From contig JAWZYV010013170.1 of NCBI GenBank assembly GCA_038373885.1, positions 174,399-238,398 on the forward strand: a stretch of DNA of 64,000 nucleotides, read 5' to 3'. This stretch comes from Cheiracanthium punctorium. Lineage: Eukaryota; Arthropoda; Arachnida; Araneae; Cheiracanthiidae. The notes under the pieces were generated by a model that searched no databases, was not told the DNA's origin, and saw only the letters and a list, made by a program, of their open reading frames with translations. A program made the position numbers and the translations under genes. This document shows, piece after piece, positions 23,704 through 34,503 of this stretch (position 1 is the first letter of the stretch; each line of letters begins with the position of its first letter).

Positions 23704-23989
23704 CTCACATCCAGAACTGAGAATGGTCGCCCGATGAATTTTAAAATCTTCGATGACGACGCTGACTTCTTCAATATTTTTCAGCATCCTCTTGGAAATG
23801 GCTTCCCAGGCCCGGCAGAAAGTAGACCGTTGCCGGTAATAGGGATCTTCCGTCGATGAAATGGTCCAGGAGTTATCTATCTTGGCTATCGAGATGAAAT
23901 TTGCGCTTGTAGGGCCCAACACTTGGTGTTCATTTCACTGTTTTGTACGATCGGGAATGGTCCCACTGTTTTAGGTCGGAAATCATGGG
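23704..23989 (-). pseudogene. Captured exon 9 (DH), 3' part, degenerate
   Basis: The - strand copy of the last part of exon 9. About 120 bp nearest the donor is nearly identical to the source. The neighbouring ~150 bp (about 23815-23965) has some 15 or more substitutions, a one-base insertion that shifts the frame just after the catalytic motif, and a premature TGA. The rest of the exon resumes at 31398 beyond the LINE insertion. Confidence 0.88.
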
Positions 23990-24503
23990 TGTCCCTCGGG
24001 GAGATTCATTCATATTTCACTCACACCCGGTGTGTAACCCGGAGACGCACGTTTCTAGTTCTCACCACGCAAAGAGCAAATCTGCTCTTTCCCTGTCTGT
24101 GATTGGCTGAAATAACACAGGTGTTATTTCCTGCGAACAAGAGTATGTGCTCCCTGCGGGCCTGCTTGCTCCCTATCTATTTTGGAACGCTGACTTTGTC
24201 ACCCCCTGCTTAGTGGTTTCTTGGACCGGCTCTTCTCAGAGCCTCATCGGAAAGGCTACTACTGGACAGGAGACATCCCAGCTGTCCGTCCCTCGCTGCT
24301 TTTCACAGTGAGTCTTTTCATTTCGTTTGTTGGCAATTTACGATACTGCACCCGGTATCGCCCTGATGCCCCGGACTGCTCACAGTTAATCAACCAGTGT
24401 CTACTTCGGTAGCATTGAAGGAGGGTTGCTGTGCATCCCCCCCCTTTTTTGCCATTTCTCTCTTTCAGATCCCCACGTAGGGTTCTCTACTTCCATTTCT
24501 AAC

Positions 24504-26345
24504 ATGGCTACCAACACTTACAAGGACACTTTTGTCCAGAAATATGCAAACATGGAAACCAATGATCTTTACGAGTACTTCCTCGGTTTCCTTGAATTTG
24601 TGGACACACTTGTTGCTAAGCAACATCCAATTCTCAAACAAATACCCGATTATGACAAGCAAATGAATACTTTCATTGACACCCCTACCACTGGCACCCT
24701 CGCGGTGATTCCAATATTCAAAGAATACCAAGGTTACATGTCGCTTCAGACCCATCAGGTCTTTAGCCAACTTGGCCTATTCCCACCTGTTTTACACCGT
24801 AAACGTGGTCGCGACGTCGATGGTGACGCTCGTGATGCAAAACATAAACAAGATGACATACCTTCCTCCTCGGAATCCGAATATGAGTCTGACACGGACA
24901 TCTCTGATGCGCATCAAAAACAAGGCAGTCGAAACACAAACTCACAAAATTCGCATCTCCCGCCAAACGCACCAGTCGACAACCATCCTATTAATGATGA
25001 AAATGAAATTACTGACCTCACTGCATCCGGTACTAAACACCGCTTCTTTTGTGAGTTTCCAGCTGGAACTCACGCACGTCACTGTGCTGAAATCTCCAAA
25101 ATTGCTGGACATCAAGTACAGTGCAAATATACTGGCCAACTATACATGGTTGAGCTCAAAAATGATTGTAAATTCCGTGAGGTACAAGCCTACCTCAAGG
25201 AAAATAATATTGGATGTCAAACATTCGATCCAAAAAACCAAAGGCCTGTCAAAATTATGTTAAAAGGTATCCCATACTCTACCCCCAAAAACGAAATTGA
25301 GGACTACCTCACTGATCTTAGCTTTGTCCCTCTTAACATAGCCTTCATTCGTAATAAATACAAGAAGTTACTTCCATACTGTGTTGTAGATCTACAACGC
25401 ACCTCCAACCTGGAGGAGGTCTACAACCTTACTACATTTCACTACCTCTCCAACACGGTGGAAAAATACCGTGGTAACAACCTTAAAATGTGCCACAACT
25501 GTCAGGCCTTCGGCCACTCATCATTCAACTGCACTCTTACACCCAAATGTATGAAGTGCGCCGGCAATCATACCTTCCGCAACTGCCCAACCAAGGGCAA
25601 AGATCCGGTTTGTTGTGCCAACTGCGGTGGCCCTCATGTCTCTGTCTACAGGGGCTGCCCCAAACACCCACAAAATCGTAACAAAAACTTTACCACCAAG
25701 CCTACACCAAAGGCCACTGACAAACACCAAACTACCCGGCAAAAATTTGCTCCCTTCACTGCCCCCCCCCTCCGGGTACTTCTGCTTGGACCCGTGTTGG
25801 ACGTACCAAAAAGCAAAACCAGACTATATTTATTCGACCAACCAGAGGTTGTAACTCATCCTCCCTCTCATGAAAACGAGGACAACATGATTACTGATCA
25901 AGTTCCCGCTCAATCAACTAACATCACAAAGGAAATTGTTCAACCGGAAAGTAATGAAAACACTTCCTCAATGAACACTCCTCCCGCCATGGAGACTAAT
26001 TCAGCCTCCAACCAAAAAAACAAAGTCAAGAAGAACAATACCACACTGCGTCGTAAGCTTGGCAAAAAACTAAAAACAAAAACCAAAAATACTCAACCAA
26101 AGCGCCGTAAAGCCAAACAATCTGCCAACACTAGTAACACATCATTGTCTTCTCTCGTGGAAGTCATCCAAACCATTAGAGAATTAAACGAAGTCCTCGA
26201 CTTCACTTCTCTACTACGCACCCTCAAAGAAGCACTCAGTGCAGTGCAAGAATATCAAGACCCGCTGGACAAGGTTTTCGCCCTTCTCCTCATAATTGCC
26301 GACAAAATTGACCCTGACCATGGCAGAACACCAACACAGCCTTAG
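24504..26345 (+). CDS. LINE ORF1: gag-like nucleic-acid-binding protein
   Basis: A 613-aa ORF starting ATGGCTACCAAC. An earlier in-frame start would need a non-ATG codon. The acidic, low-complexity N-terminal third is followed by a region like the PRE_C2HC domain of Jockey/X-element ORF1 (PVKIMLKGIPYSTPKNEIED). Three CCHC-type zinc knuckles follow around CHNCQAFGHSSFNC, CMKCAGNHTFRNC and CCANCGGPHVSVYRGC. The C-terminal part is very Lys-rich (KNKVKKNNTTLRRKLGKKLK). The protein coats LINE RNA as an RNP. Its last 26 nt overlap the ORF2 start. Confidence 0.9.
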   Translation: MATNTYKDTFVQKYANMETNDLYEYFLGFLEFVDTLVAKQHPILKQIPDYDKQMNTFIDTPTTGTLAVIPIFKEYQGYMSLQTHQVFSQLGLFPPVLHRKRGRDVDGDARDAKHKQDDIPSSSESEYESDTDISDAHQKQGSRNTNSQNSHLPPNAPVDNHPINDENEITDLTASGTKHRFFCEFPAGTHARHCAEISKIAGHQVQCKYTGQLYMVELKNDCKFREVQAYLKENNIGCQTFDPKNQRPVKIMLKGIPYSTPKNEIEDYLTDLSFVPLNIAFIRNKYKKLLPYCVVDLQRTSNLEEVYNLTTFHYLSNTVEKYRGNNLKMCHNCQAFGHSSFNCTLTPKCMKCAGNHTFRNCPTKGKDPVCCANCGGPHVSVYRGCPKHPQNRNKNFTTKPTPKATDKHQTTRQKFAPFTAPPLRVLLLGPVLDVPKSKTRLYLFDQPEVVTHPPSHENEDNMITDQVPAQSTNITKEIVQPESNENTSSMNTPPAMETNSASNQKNKVKKNNTTLRRKLGKKLKTKTKNTQPKRRKAKQSANTSNTSLSSLVEVIQTIRELNEVLDFTSLLRTLKEALSAVQEYQDPLDKVFALLLIIADKIDPDHGRTPTQP

Positions 26346-27721
26346 AATAATACTGTGGAACGCCCAAGGGCTCCACAGGAAAATCTCTGAGCTTCGGGAT
26401 TTTCTCTGTCATCTTGATATCGATATCATCCTCATACAAGAAACTATGCTCCATTTAAATTGTAAATATAACATTTCAGGCTACACCCTGTACCGCACTG
26501 ATAGGACGACAAACAGTGGACGCTCAAGATATGGTGGCACTGCTATCTATATTAAGAGTACCATTCCACACACACAACTTTTACTTCCACTCGGCTCCCT
26601 TGAAGCTACCACACTACTTGTGCATACCTCGCAAGGTGACCTCATGGTCACCTCAGCTTACATCCAACCTAATATTGAATTTCCGTGATAGTGACTTCCG
26701 GATCCTTCTCTCTCGCTTTTCCGCTAACATCATAGCTGCGGACTTTAATGCCCACCATTACGCTTGGAATGGCAAGTACAACTGCAAAAGAGGAGTTGGG
26801 CTTCTTAAATTTCTCATAAATACCCACTCCAAACTGGCCTTTCCTCCTACTCCCACACACTTCTTCACCTCTGGTTCCTCAACCATTGACCTGGTGCTTC
26901 ACCAAGGACTTAACCAAACTATCAACTGTGTCACACTTCAACACTTCACATCTGATCACTTACCTGTCCTATTTGACATTGATGTCAAATTAACACTTAA
27001 GAAGTTTACCAAAGGGACTACTAACTGGAATAAATTCACCGAGTTTCTTATAGACATACCATTTACTGTACCATCACTTTCAAATCCTCAACAAGTTGAT
27101 TCTGAAGTAAAACGCATTACTACTCACATGACAAATGCCTTCTCCTATGCATCCCACACTGTTGATCACAGCAGTGATGCTAAGCTACCTCTATTTATAC
27201 GCAGGCTCATAAACCAACGTAATAGGGCACGTATCAACTACCAACACTCACGCCACCCGGATGACAGAACAGCTTACCATCGCCTCAGGGCGAGAGTCCG
27301 TAAGCTTATCCTTGCCCACAACAGACAAAACTGGACCAACTACATTGAAGGGCTCTCCGCTTCTGATGGCTCTATCTGGAAGGCCATCCGTCGCATTACT
27401 AACAAGAAAACCACATTTCCACCTTTCAAAGACGACTCTGGCACCTACATCACTGACATGGACAAAGCAAATTGCCTTGCCAGATCCTACACAAAGCAAT
27501 TTTCCCTTGACCCTGACACCAGTGATGTAGATCTTACCAATCATCTACAAAATGTTGAGGACACTGTTACCAACTTCCTCTCCTGTCCACCAACATATGA
27601 CATCCCACTTGCAACCCCTACCGAGGTTGCTAGTGTTATTAAAAAACTTAACAATCGTAAATGTCCAGGTAATGACAACATTACAAATATTATGCTCAAA
27701 AATATACCAGCCAAGTTTTTA
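26320..27721 (+). pseudogene. LINE ORF2, APE endonuclease part (frameshifted, interrupted)
   Basis: ORF2 starts at ATG 26320, overlapping ORF1. The first frame encodes LRIILWNAQGLHRKI, the catalytic Glu in LIQET, and GGTAIYIKS, then stops at 26688. The APE domain continues one frame over with AADFNAHHYAWN, STIDLVLH and SDHLPVL, so a single indel near 26680 broke it. These are the canonical endonuclease residues that nick the target DNA. The frame then runs through the EN-RT linker to KFLLL, where a hAT element interrupts it at 27722-27729. Confidence 0.88.
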
Positions 27722-27729
27722 TTACTGAT

Positions 27730-29749
27730 TAGTGCTGTAAAAGTAACGACAAAATGAGTATCCGTATGTATTTGTTACTTAGATGTTCGCTATTCGTTAC
27801 TAAGTATTCGTTACTCGTTACTTTCGTTACTACTAATAGAATCGGTAATAGGGTGTTATATAGTGCCCCATAACAGCACATCCGGGACAGTGTTGTTATG
27901 GGTATATGCCGCCCATACATAAACCCATAGCAAAACCTAACCAAAAAGAATTTTTTTTAGCGAAGTTGTACAAAGTTGTATTTAGAGCTTATTTTCTCTG
28001 ATTTACAGATTGTTTTTATACACATTTATGGTTTTATACAATGCTAAATTATCCGAATTACTGAGTACACATAGAAATCTTCCAAAGACATATGCCATTC
28101 TTTTCTTTTCTCAACCCCCCCTCCTTTTTTTAATTCTGAACGCTAGTTTAACCTGTTCATTCTTATCATAAAAAGTGTAAAGGAAAGCTTGTGACTCGTG
28201 TCTTTTCTGGGTTGCGTGTTCTCGAATACTGAGATCCAGGGATTGGGCCACATATATAAAATTCACAGGGCAGGGGATCTCAGTATGATATCAACTACTT
28301 TGCGTTTCTACAAGCATAATATCTTTATTATTTGTGAGTTCTTATTTCATATCAAAAACTTCTTTTGCTGGATCGTTTTTCGAAGTAAATTAAAAATTAC
28401 CATATTTTAATTTAAAATTGTTTAATTCAGTGAGAATTATCTATTTTTAAGATATTTCCAGTTCTATTTCTGCACTTTTGAGATGAAAGGGGTTAGCTCC
28501 TTCTGTGGGTGCCTATATGAGAGCATTCTTTAAACAAAAATTATCACTCCTTTCATACAGAAAGAATGGTTGCACCGGATTATGCGTATTCCATGAGTTC
28601 ATGGAATTAAATGTACCATAAAATAGGGCAGATGGCCCCCTAAACACAGACATTTTAGAAACATACTGAACTTTATTGAAATATTTTAATACCAGTGGCT
28701 TACGCAGGAGTGGGCATAGAAATCCCGGGTCGCTCCCAATTTTTTATATATTTTTTAAACAATTACTTAAAAAATGTGTTCAGGTTTCATGCTAAATATT
28801 TTTTTTAGTTCCAAATAATATTTTAAATAATAAAAATGTGTGAATTCGTTTACTTTATAAAAATATTTTTTTAAAAGGTGTATTTAAATAATTTGTTATT
28901 TATTACTCATTTCGATTCGAGCTAAAAAAAAAAAAAAAAAAGAAAAAGTTAAGTTCGCAATCCTGCTTTGGAACCACCCTGAAAGAAAGAATTCTGATTG
29001 CACCACTATTTAGTACTAAAATGTTAGAAAGCCCGAAATTAGCACCCCTTACTAACATGCTTCTCTTATATGTATTGCTCCTCTACAATTATAAGAACAC
29101 CCCCTTCCCCCCCCTGCAAAAAAAGAGTTCAACTGCGCATAATAACATACTATACACCGGATCGTATCCCCCCATTGTACGAACCATATCAATAGAGCAG
29201 CAGATACTATTCCATCTCCATAACTGTAACAAAACATACGGATTCTTCCAAACCTCATCAAAACGAGACCATTCGGCGCGGCACAAACGAATTGCAACCA
29301 GAACATACTACTACTCAAATTTCAAACTGATTTTTCCCTCCCAACAGCGAGAATCCATAATACTTCCGGTATCTAGTAACGGAAAGGAACATACTATTAC
29401 TCAAATACCGAAATTCATTTTTCTCCCTCCCGCAGTCTTGTATTCGAAGTTCGAACCTGGTCGATCCGAAATGCAAACTCGAAAGTCATTTCCCCCTTGA
29501 AACCGCGATCCGATATCCAGTAACCCCAGTAACAAATAACAGAAGATATTAGTACTCGATTACTGGAACCCGTTTCCCCTCTAGTTCGCCTCGCCTGGCA
29601 GTCTGTATTCGAAGTTCGAAGCTGCTCGATCCGAAACATCTTCGGATCGAGTAGTAACGATATCAACCAAAAAGTAACAATTCGTTACTTCGAGTCTGAG
29701 TGATTATCCGTATCTTAGTACCGAATACATGCGGTTTGCTTCAGCTCTA
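27730..29749. mobile_element. Non-autonomous hAT element inside LINE ORF2
   Basis: A 2020-bp insertion with a perfect 8-bp TSD TTACTGAT (27722-27729 and 29750-29757), which fits the hAT preference nTnnnnAn. The ends are imperfect TIRs, TAGTGCTGTAAAAG on the left and TAGAGCTGAAGCAA on the right (reverse complement). The interior is rich in GTTACT words near the ends and has no convincing transposase ORF. The open stretch at 29021-29500 has no recognisable domain. Exact removal with one TSD leaves the LINE frame open. Confidence 0.85.
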
Positions 29750-31026
29750 TTACTGATCACGTTTCTCACCAATGCTATTTTTAAGACCCATTATTTTCCA
29801 AACTCCTGGAAAACGGCCATCATTTGTCCTATCCCCAAACCGGGTCAAGACATGACCAGACCTTCATCATATCGTCCCATCAGCCTACTTAGCTCTCTGA
29901 GCAAGATTACGGAAAGGCTCCTACTAAATCGTATACACACCTACCTAGACAACCATAACCTACTCCTACCTGAACAATTTGGCTTCAGATCAGGCCATAG
30001 TACTATCCACCCATTGCTCAGAGTAGTGGAAACTGCCTTTGAAGCTATCCAAAATAAACACGAAGCTGCCATCCTGCTTCTTGACTTACAAAAAGCATTT
30101 GATAAGGTGTGGCACACCGGACTAATCTACAAGCTTATAAAACTTAACATCCCTGATGCGTATATTTTTACCATCAAAAATTACTTACAAAACCGCAACT
30201 TTGCTGTCCGCCTAAATGGTACTATCTCTGACCTCTACCCAATTGCTTGTGGTGTCCCACAGGGTTCCATCCTGGGGCCCACTTTATTTAACCTAAACGA
30301 CATTCCACGAAACCATGACAATACGCTCGCACTTTTTGCTGATGACACAGCCATCATTGGTCACTCGCCTTACAAGCAAGTTCTTGCAAACACTATGCAA
30401 GCACATATTGACACCATCGTCGACTGGATGCGTCACTGGCGCATCAAAATAAACCCTGATAAGTGCCAAGCTCTTAGCTTCACTTTTTGCCAACCACCCT
30501 CACGCCTACATGTCTGTGGCACCCCTATCGAATGGAGCTCCAAAATAGTTTATTTAGGTGTTACCATTGACAAGTCACTTTGCTGGCGGCACCACATTAA
30601 GAAAGCTACCTATAAAATGGTAGCTGCCTTCTTTAATCTTTCACCTCTCTTTCTTAACAAAAAGATTGGGATACAAAATAAAGTTCTCCTTTACAAGACC
30701 TTTGTTCGCCCTACTGCTACCTATGCTGCGCCCATTTGGGCGTCAGCAGCAAAAACAAACATAAACACCCTCGAATCCAAACAGAGCTCTATACTACGTA
30801 AGATTAGAAAAGGGCATCATTTCCTTTCAAATATTAACATCAGGAATGATTTAAAAGTTGAGGAGGGGACATGAGGAAACATCTTCGCGACCTCACATCA
30901 AACTTCTACGACAATCTCCACAATTTACCTAATGAAATCTTGGCGGAGATACCTGATTATGACTATAGCGATCCTCAAAATCGCAAACGTCCTAGAACTG
31001 CCATGAGGTCGCTCGACCTCACTTAA
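29750..31026 (+). pseudogene. LINE ORF2, reverse transcriptase part
   Basis: This is the continuation of ORF2 in the same frame beyond the hAT element. RT motifs in order are PIPKPGQD, SYRPISLLSSLSKI, EQFGFRSGHST, LLLDLQKAFDKVWH, CGVPQGSILGP and the catalytic FADD (LFADDTAI), followed by YLGVTID. The frame stops at 30874. The normal Jockey C-terminus (LRDLTSNFYDNLHNLPNEI to RKRPR) continues in another frame to TAA at 31026, so a second frameshift lies near 30865-30875. The element is dead unless complemented. Confidence 0.88.
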
Positions 31027-31384
31027 CTTGACTCTTGTACATTCTTGTAAATATTCTTTCTTCTTTTTGTATTTTATTCACTTATTGCATTTACATGTCT
31101 CTTGTATTTTATTCATTATTCACTTATTGCATTTACATGTCTCGTACCACACACACTGCCTGCACTGCTTCTCCCCCCCTTCTTGGGCTGAGACTTCTTG
31201 CTGACCCTTTCCTTGCCTTTTTGCTTGGCCACCATTCTGTTATTTTATGACTTGACATGTTTCTTGCCCTGTCATTTTTTGGGCGTATATCAAGATTTCG
31301 AAATTACACACTTTTATCACACACTGGAGATAAGCGTTCTTACGTAAGGTGCTCCAATAATAACATATTTCATGTCATGTCATT

Positions 31385-31483
31385 TGTCCCTCGGGGAACG
31401 GGAAACTGTACAGGCCTGTAGAGGTTCTCGATCTTCGGATTCACACCTTCCACATATAATCTGAAAGATAAAAGACCTAGTTA
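31385..31483 (-). pseudogene. Captured exon 9 (DH), 5' part beyond LINE
   Basis: The - strand match to the first ~100 bp of exon 9 (source 54152-54240), with its TCTTTCAG acceptor, differs at about one position by eye. The 13-bp TGTCCCTCGGGGA at 31385-31397 is the second copy of the LINE target-site duplication. To the right, 31484-32034 matches FAS intron 8 back to the Helitron end at 53591. Confidence 0.88.
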
Positions 31484-32169
31484 CCACGCCAGTGATCGTT
31501 TAGCAACGTAACAGCTTTGTTTTTCTGTCTTTCCAAAAAAATACCCTAATATTTTTAAAAATATTTTTGTATTCAAATCATTTGACTACAGTTACTGAAA
31601 CTCGTATCTGTAGTCAAAAGTCTTTGCTTGGTAATGAAATCACGAAGAAAATCAGTTTTGAGAATTATTTTTAATCTTATGTTCGGCAATATATCTATAA
31701 AAGTCGCCAAACTCAATCACTCGAGTTACTTGATGAATTGGACAATTCAGCAAAATTTTTGGTATAATCTCAAAAAGCTCTATCACTATTAATGTAATTT
31801 TGAGAGAAATTGTTAGAAAACTACAAATGGGTTTCCTATTTTTGAAATGAAAAGTTAGCCATATTATAAATGTCTATACTTATTCTTTTGTATTTGAAAT
31901 CACTTAATGTCTAAACAGTCACAGATTGAAATCGATTGAGGGATTCTGTATAAGAACTCTAAATGCTACCTTCATTATTTTTAAATGGGGAGGATTATTT
32001 TGTTAGACTCAAAAAATATTTTCTTTATTTAAAGCTAGCCGCCTCCGGCGACCAATTAGTTCGCCGTCTTAATAAATCTTATTTGGAGAGAATCCTGTTT
32101 CTCACTGGCTTCCTTGGCACTGAAATCTCTCAGCTTCTGAATGTAATTTAAAATTAAGATAGTTACAAA

Positions 32170-32313
32170 CAGGGGCGGTCCTAGAGTAAATGGCACCCCC
32201 TGCTAACGTAAAAAAGACGCCCCCTTTTATGCTCTACTTAGTTTTTGAGTTCGAAATGACGGCCTTTCGAAACTGGCCTCCCGAGCTATGCTAACCGTAT
32301 CGGGCAGCCCCTG
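32170..32313. mobile_element. hAT-type MITE inside the composite Helitron
   Basis: A 144-bp element with TIRs CAGGGGCGGTCC and CAGGGGCTGCCC and a perfect 8-bp TSD GTTACAAA (32162-32169, 32314-32321). It is the counterpart of 53322-53465. Confidence 0.85.
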
Positions 32314-33310
32314 GTTACAAAAATAAGATGGTTAAATGATAAAAACCTACAAAGATGTACAAATTATTTTCGTCCTATATTAATTCTGAAGAGCTTCTGG
32401 ATATATTGGCCTTTATCAAAAATGGAAAGGAAAAAACTAAGAAAATCTGAAACACTTTCAGATTTTAAATACGCACTAAAGTGCTATGTATTAAAAGCGC
32501 ATTATGATCCATATGTCTTTCCTATTTTCTTTCCTTATTCCATTAAGTTGGAAAGTATAGCATTATTGATGAGTGTGATTAAACACAATTGATATTTCTA
32601 ACATCCTTTTCTGGATGTAGTACATTAGAAATAGATGAGAAAAAGCTGCGCGGAAAAATGCATAATTCGAACTGAAATAAAGTTTAAAAACTCATTAAGG
32701 TGTATTCATAATTCAAATAGAAGAAGCAGACGATAAATAGCGCTTGGCGATAGAATCATATCTTCTCAAAATCGCATATCAACCATTTTATTTGTTGTCA
32801 AATTAAAAAGTTGCGCGTTTTAGTTTCGGAAAATTTCCAAATCATATTTTTCTTTTGAGTATAAAACATTTCATTCCTGCTCTGATTTCATATGAACACC
32901 ATACTTTAATTAAAAAATAACCTTACAAATAATTTAATCTAAGAAAAAATCGTTATTCTTTTATTTTTACTTCAAGAGTCTGAATCATTTAATAAACTTG
33001 CCAAATATGGCAACCTAGATATGCTCAAACCTCGCTCTTTCCACTGCGGGGTTACAATTACGAAATGGCGAGAGCAAAAATGAACCTTTTGCGACAGGTT
33101 TTTATCGATATCTCCTAGAATAATTCGAATTTCGAAAAAATCGCTCCGAGGTGTGTCGGGACCCGTCCTGGAGAGTTTCCGTACAAAATTTGGTAGGTCT
33201 ACGATCACCCGTTTCGGAGCTACGCGAGACACAGACAAACAAACTAACTAATGGACAGTTTACACATTGCTTTATTTATATAGATTGTCATCTATATTAG
33301 AACAAACCTT

Positions 33311-34503
33311 ATTGAAGTAAAACTTCTTAAAAACGCGCGACAAGGGAGTAACTCAGATTATTTTTCTGATGGAAGTAATGCTCACATGGTTTTGGAAAAG
33401 CGAAAACTGCCTGCGATCGAGCCCAAGCAGCAGGTGAAAACTACGGTTTAAGAACACGGTGATAGAAAAACATGAAGAAATGGAACCTGCAATCCAGGCA
33501 AACTAGCAGACGAAAACTTCATTTTAAGAGTACGGAAACAGAATAATACTTCGAACAAAACCAGCAGAGGAAAACAAAGGTTTAAGAACACTGCCATAGA
33601 AAAACGCAATAATAGACCCTACGTGCATTCGATACCAAACATAAGAAGGAAACACCAGTTTAGAAACCCAGTTAAAGAAAAATACCACAACATAGACATT
33701 CTCTCGATTCAAACCCTACGGAAAAATGTTTTAAGAAAACAGTGAAAGAATAATAGTTAAACAAGGACACTTTCTGGATGCTAACCCGATATCCAGACGG
33801 AACAACGGTTTAAGAACACGGGTATGTAACACCACAAAGAAGCAAACACTGGCTGCAAACGGTTTAAGAACAGAATAAAAGAATAACGAATGGATACACC
33901 GTGGATTCTAACCCAACCTCAAGACGGAGGCGGTTTAATACAGGGATGGAACACTACAAAGGCTGCAATCAATCCCAAACAATAGACAGAACCTGCAGTT
34001 TAAAAACACGGATACAGAATAATAATTCGAAACCTACCAGCAGAAGAAATCAACGCTTAAGAAAACTGTGATAGAAAAACAGAAAAAAAATTTACACGAC
34101 CTGCATTCGAGCCCAACAAACAGATGAAAACATCAGTTAAAGAACACAGTTAAAATATAATACTAGACTACGGACATTCCCCCCATTTACACCCAACCTC
34201 CAGACGGAACAATGGCATAAGAAAACAGTTAAAGAATAATACTACAACATAGACACTTCCTGGATTCTAACCCAATTTCCAGACGGAACAACTGTTTAAG
34301 AACACATGTAGGGAACACCACAAAGAAACAAACCCTTGCTACAAATGGTTTAAGAACACAGTTAAAGGATAATACATGGACACTCCCTGGATTCTGACCC
34401 AGCCTCCAGACAGAACAACGGTTTAAGAACATGGGGATGAACACCACAAAGAAAATGAATCTGGCTGTAACTGAATACAACGTCAAAGAAGTTTTACTTC
34501 AAT
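33311..34503. repeat. Minisatellite bounded by a perfect 18-bp inverted repeat
   Basis: ATTGAAGTAAAACTTCTT at 33311-33328 is perfectly inverted at 34486-34503. Between them roughly ten degenerate ~100-bp units contain ACGGTTTAAGAACAC, ACAGAATAATA, CTTCCTGGATTCTAACCC and CCAGACGGAACAA. No ORF of note. Looks like a non-autonomous TIR element filled by tandem units. It abuts the composite Helitron. Confidence 0.75.

Larger units (their letters stand above)
24003..31384 (+). mobile_element. Jockey-clade non-LTR retrotransposon (LINE)
   Basis: A 7382-bp insertion flanked by a perfect 13-bp TSD, TGTCCCTCGGGGA (23990-24002 and 31385-31397), in the captured exon 9. Without the internal hAT element the LINE is about 5.35 kb, a normal length for a full-length Jockey-type element. 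It has a ~500-bp 5' UTR, ORF1 with PRE_C2HC-like region and zinc knuckles, and ORF2 with APE endonuclease and reverse transcriptase. The 3' end is a short (ATGTC)n-like repeat (CATGTCATGTCATT) rather than poly-A. ORF1 is intact, while ORF2 has at least two frameshifts and the hAT insertion. Confidence 0.9.
23055..33284 (-). mobile_element. Composite Helitron carrying a copy of FAS exons 9-10
   Basis: Read on the - strand, the element starts TCTATATAAATAAA at 33284 with an A before it. It contains a full Helitron body ending CTAG at 32035, then a copy of FAS intron 8 (tail), exon 9, intron 9, exon 10 and part of intron 10. It ends with a second Helitron 3' end (CGGAGGCGGCTAG) at 23055 followed by T. 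Homology to the source (52470 to about 55370) stops at the 5' TC end on one side. On the other side it gives way to a spare copy of the Helitron 3' end. A 7.4-kb LINE plus TSD sits in it, so its length before that was about 2.8 kb. Helitrons insert between A and T without TSD, as here. Confidence 0.82.

Noticed and set aside
23278..23940. A second FAS gene on the - strand
   Set aside because: Only exons 9 and 10 are present, one carries a stop and a frameshift, and the copy ends at Helitron termini.
24772..25263. Overlapping + strand ORF within LINE ORF1
   Set aside because: Alternate frame of a Lys/Thr-rich coding region, without motifs.
28690..28990. Another MITE starting CAGTGGCTTACGC
   Set aside because: No inverted partner end or 8-bp duplication could be seen.
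29021..29500. 159-codon ORF inside the hAT element
   Set aside because: No transposase motifs, and composition resembles random frame opening.
33340..34480. CRISPR-like or protein-coding tandem array
   Set aside because: Units are degenerate and out of frame with each other, and no spacer structure exists.
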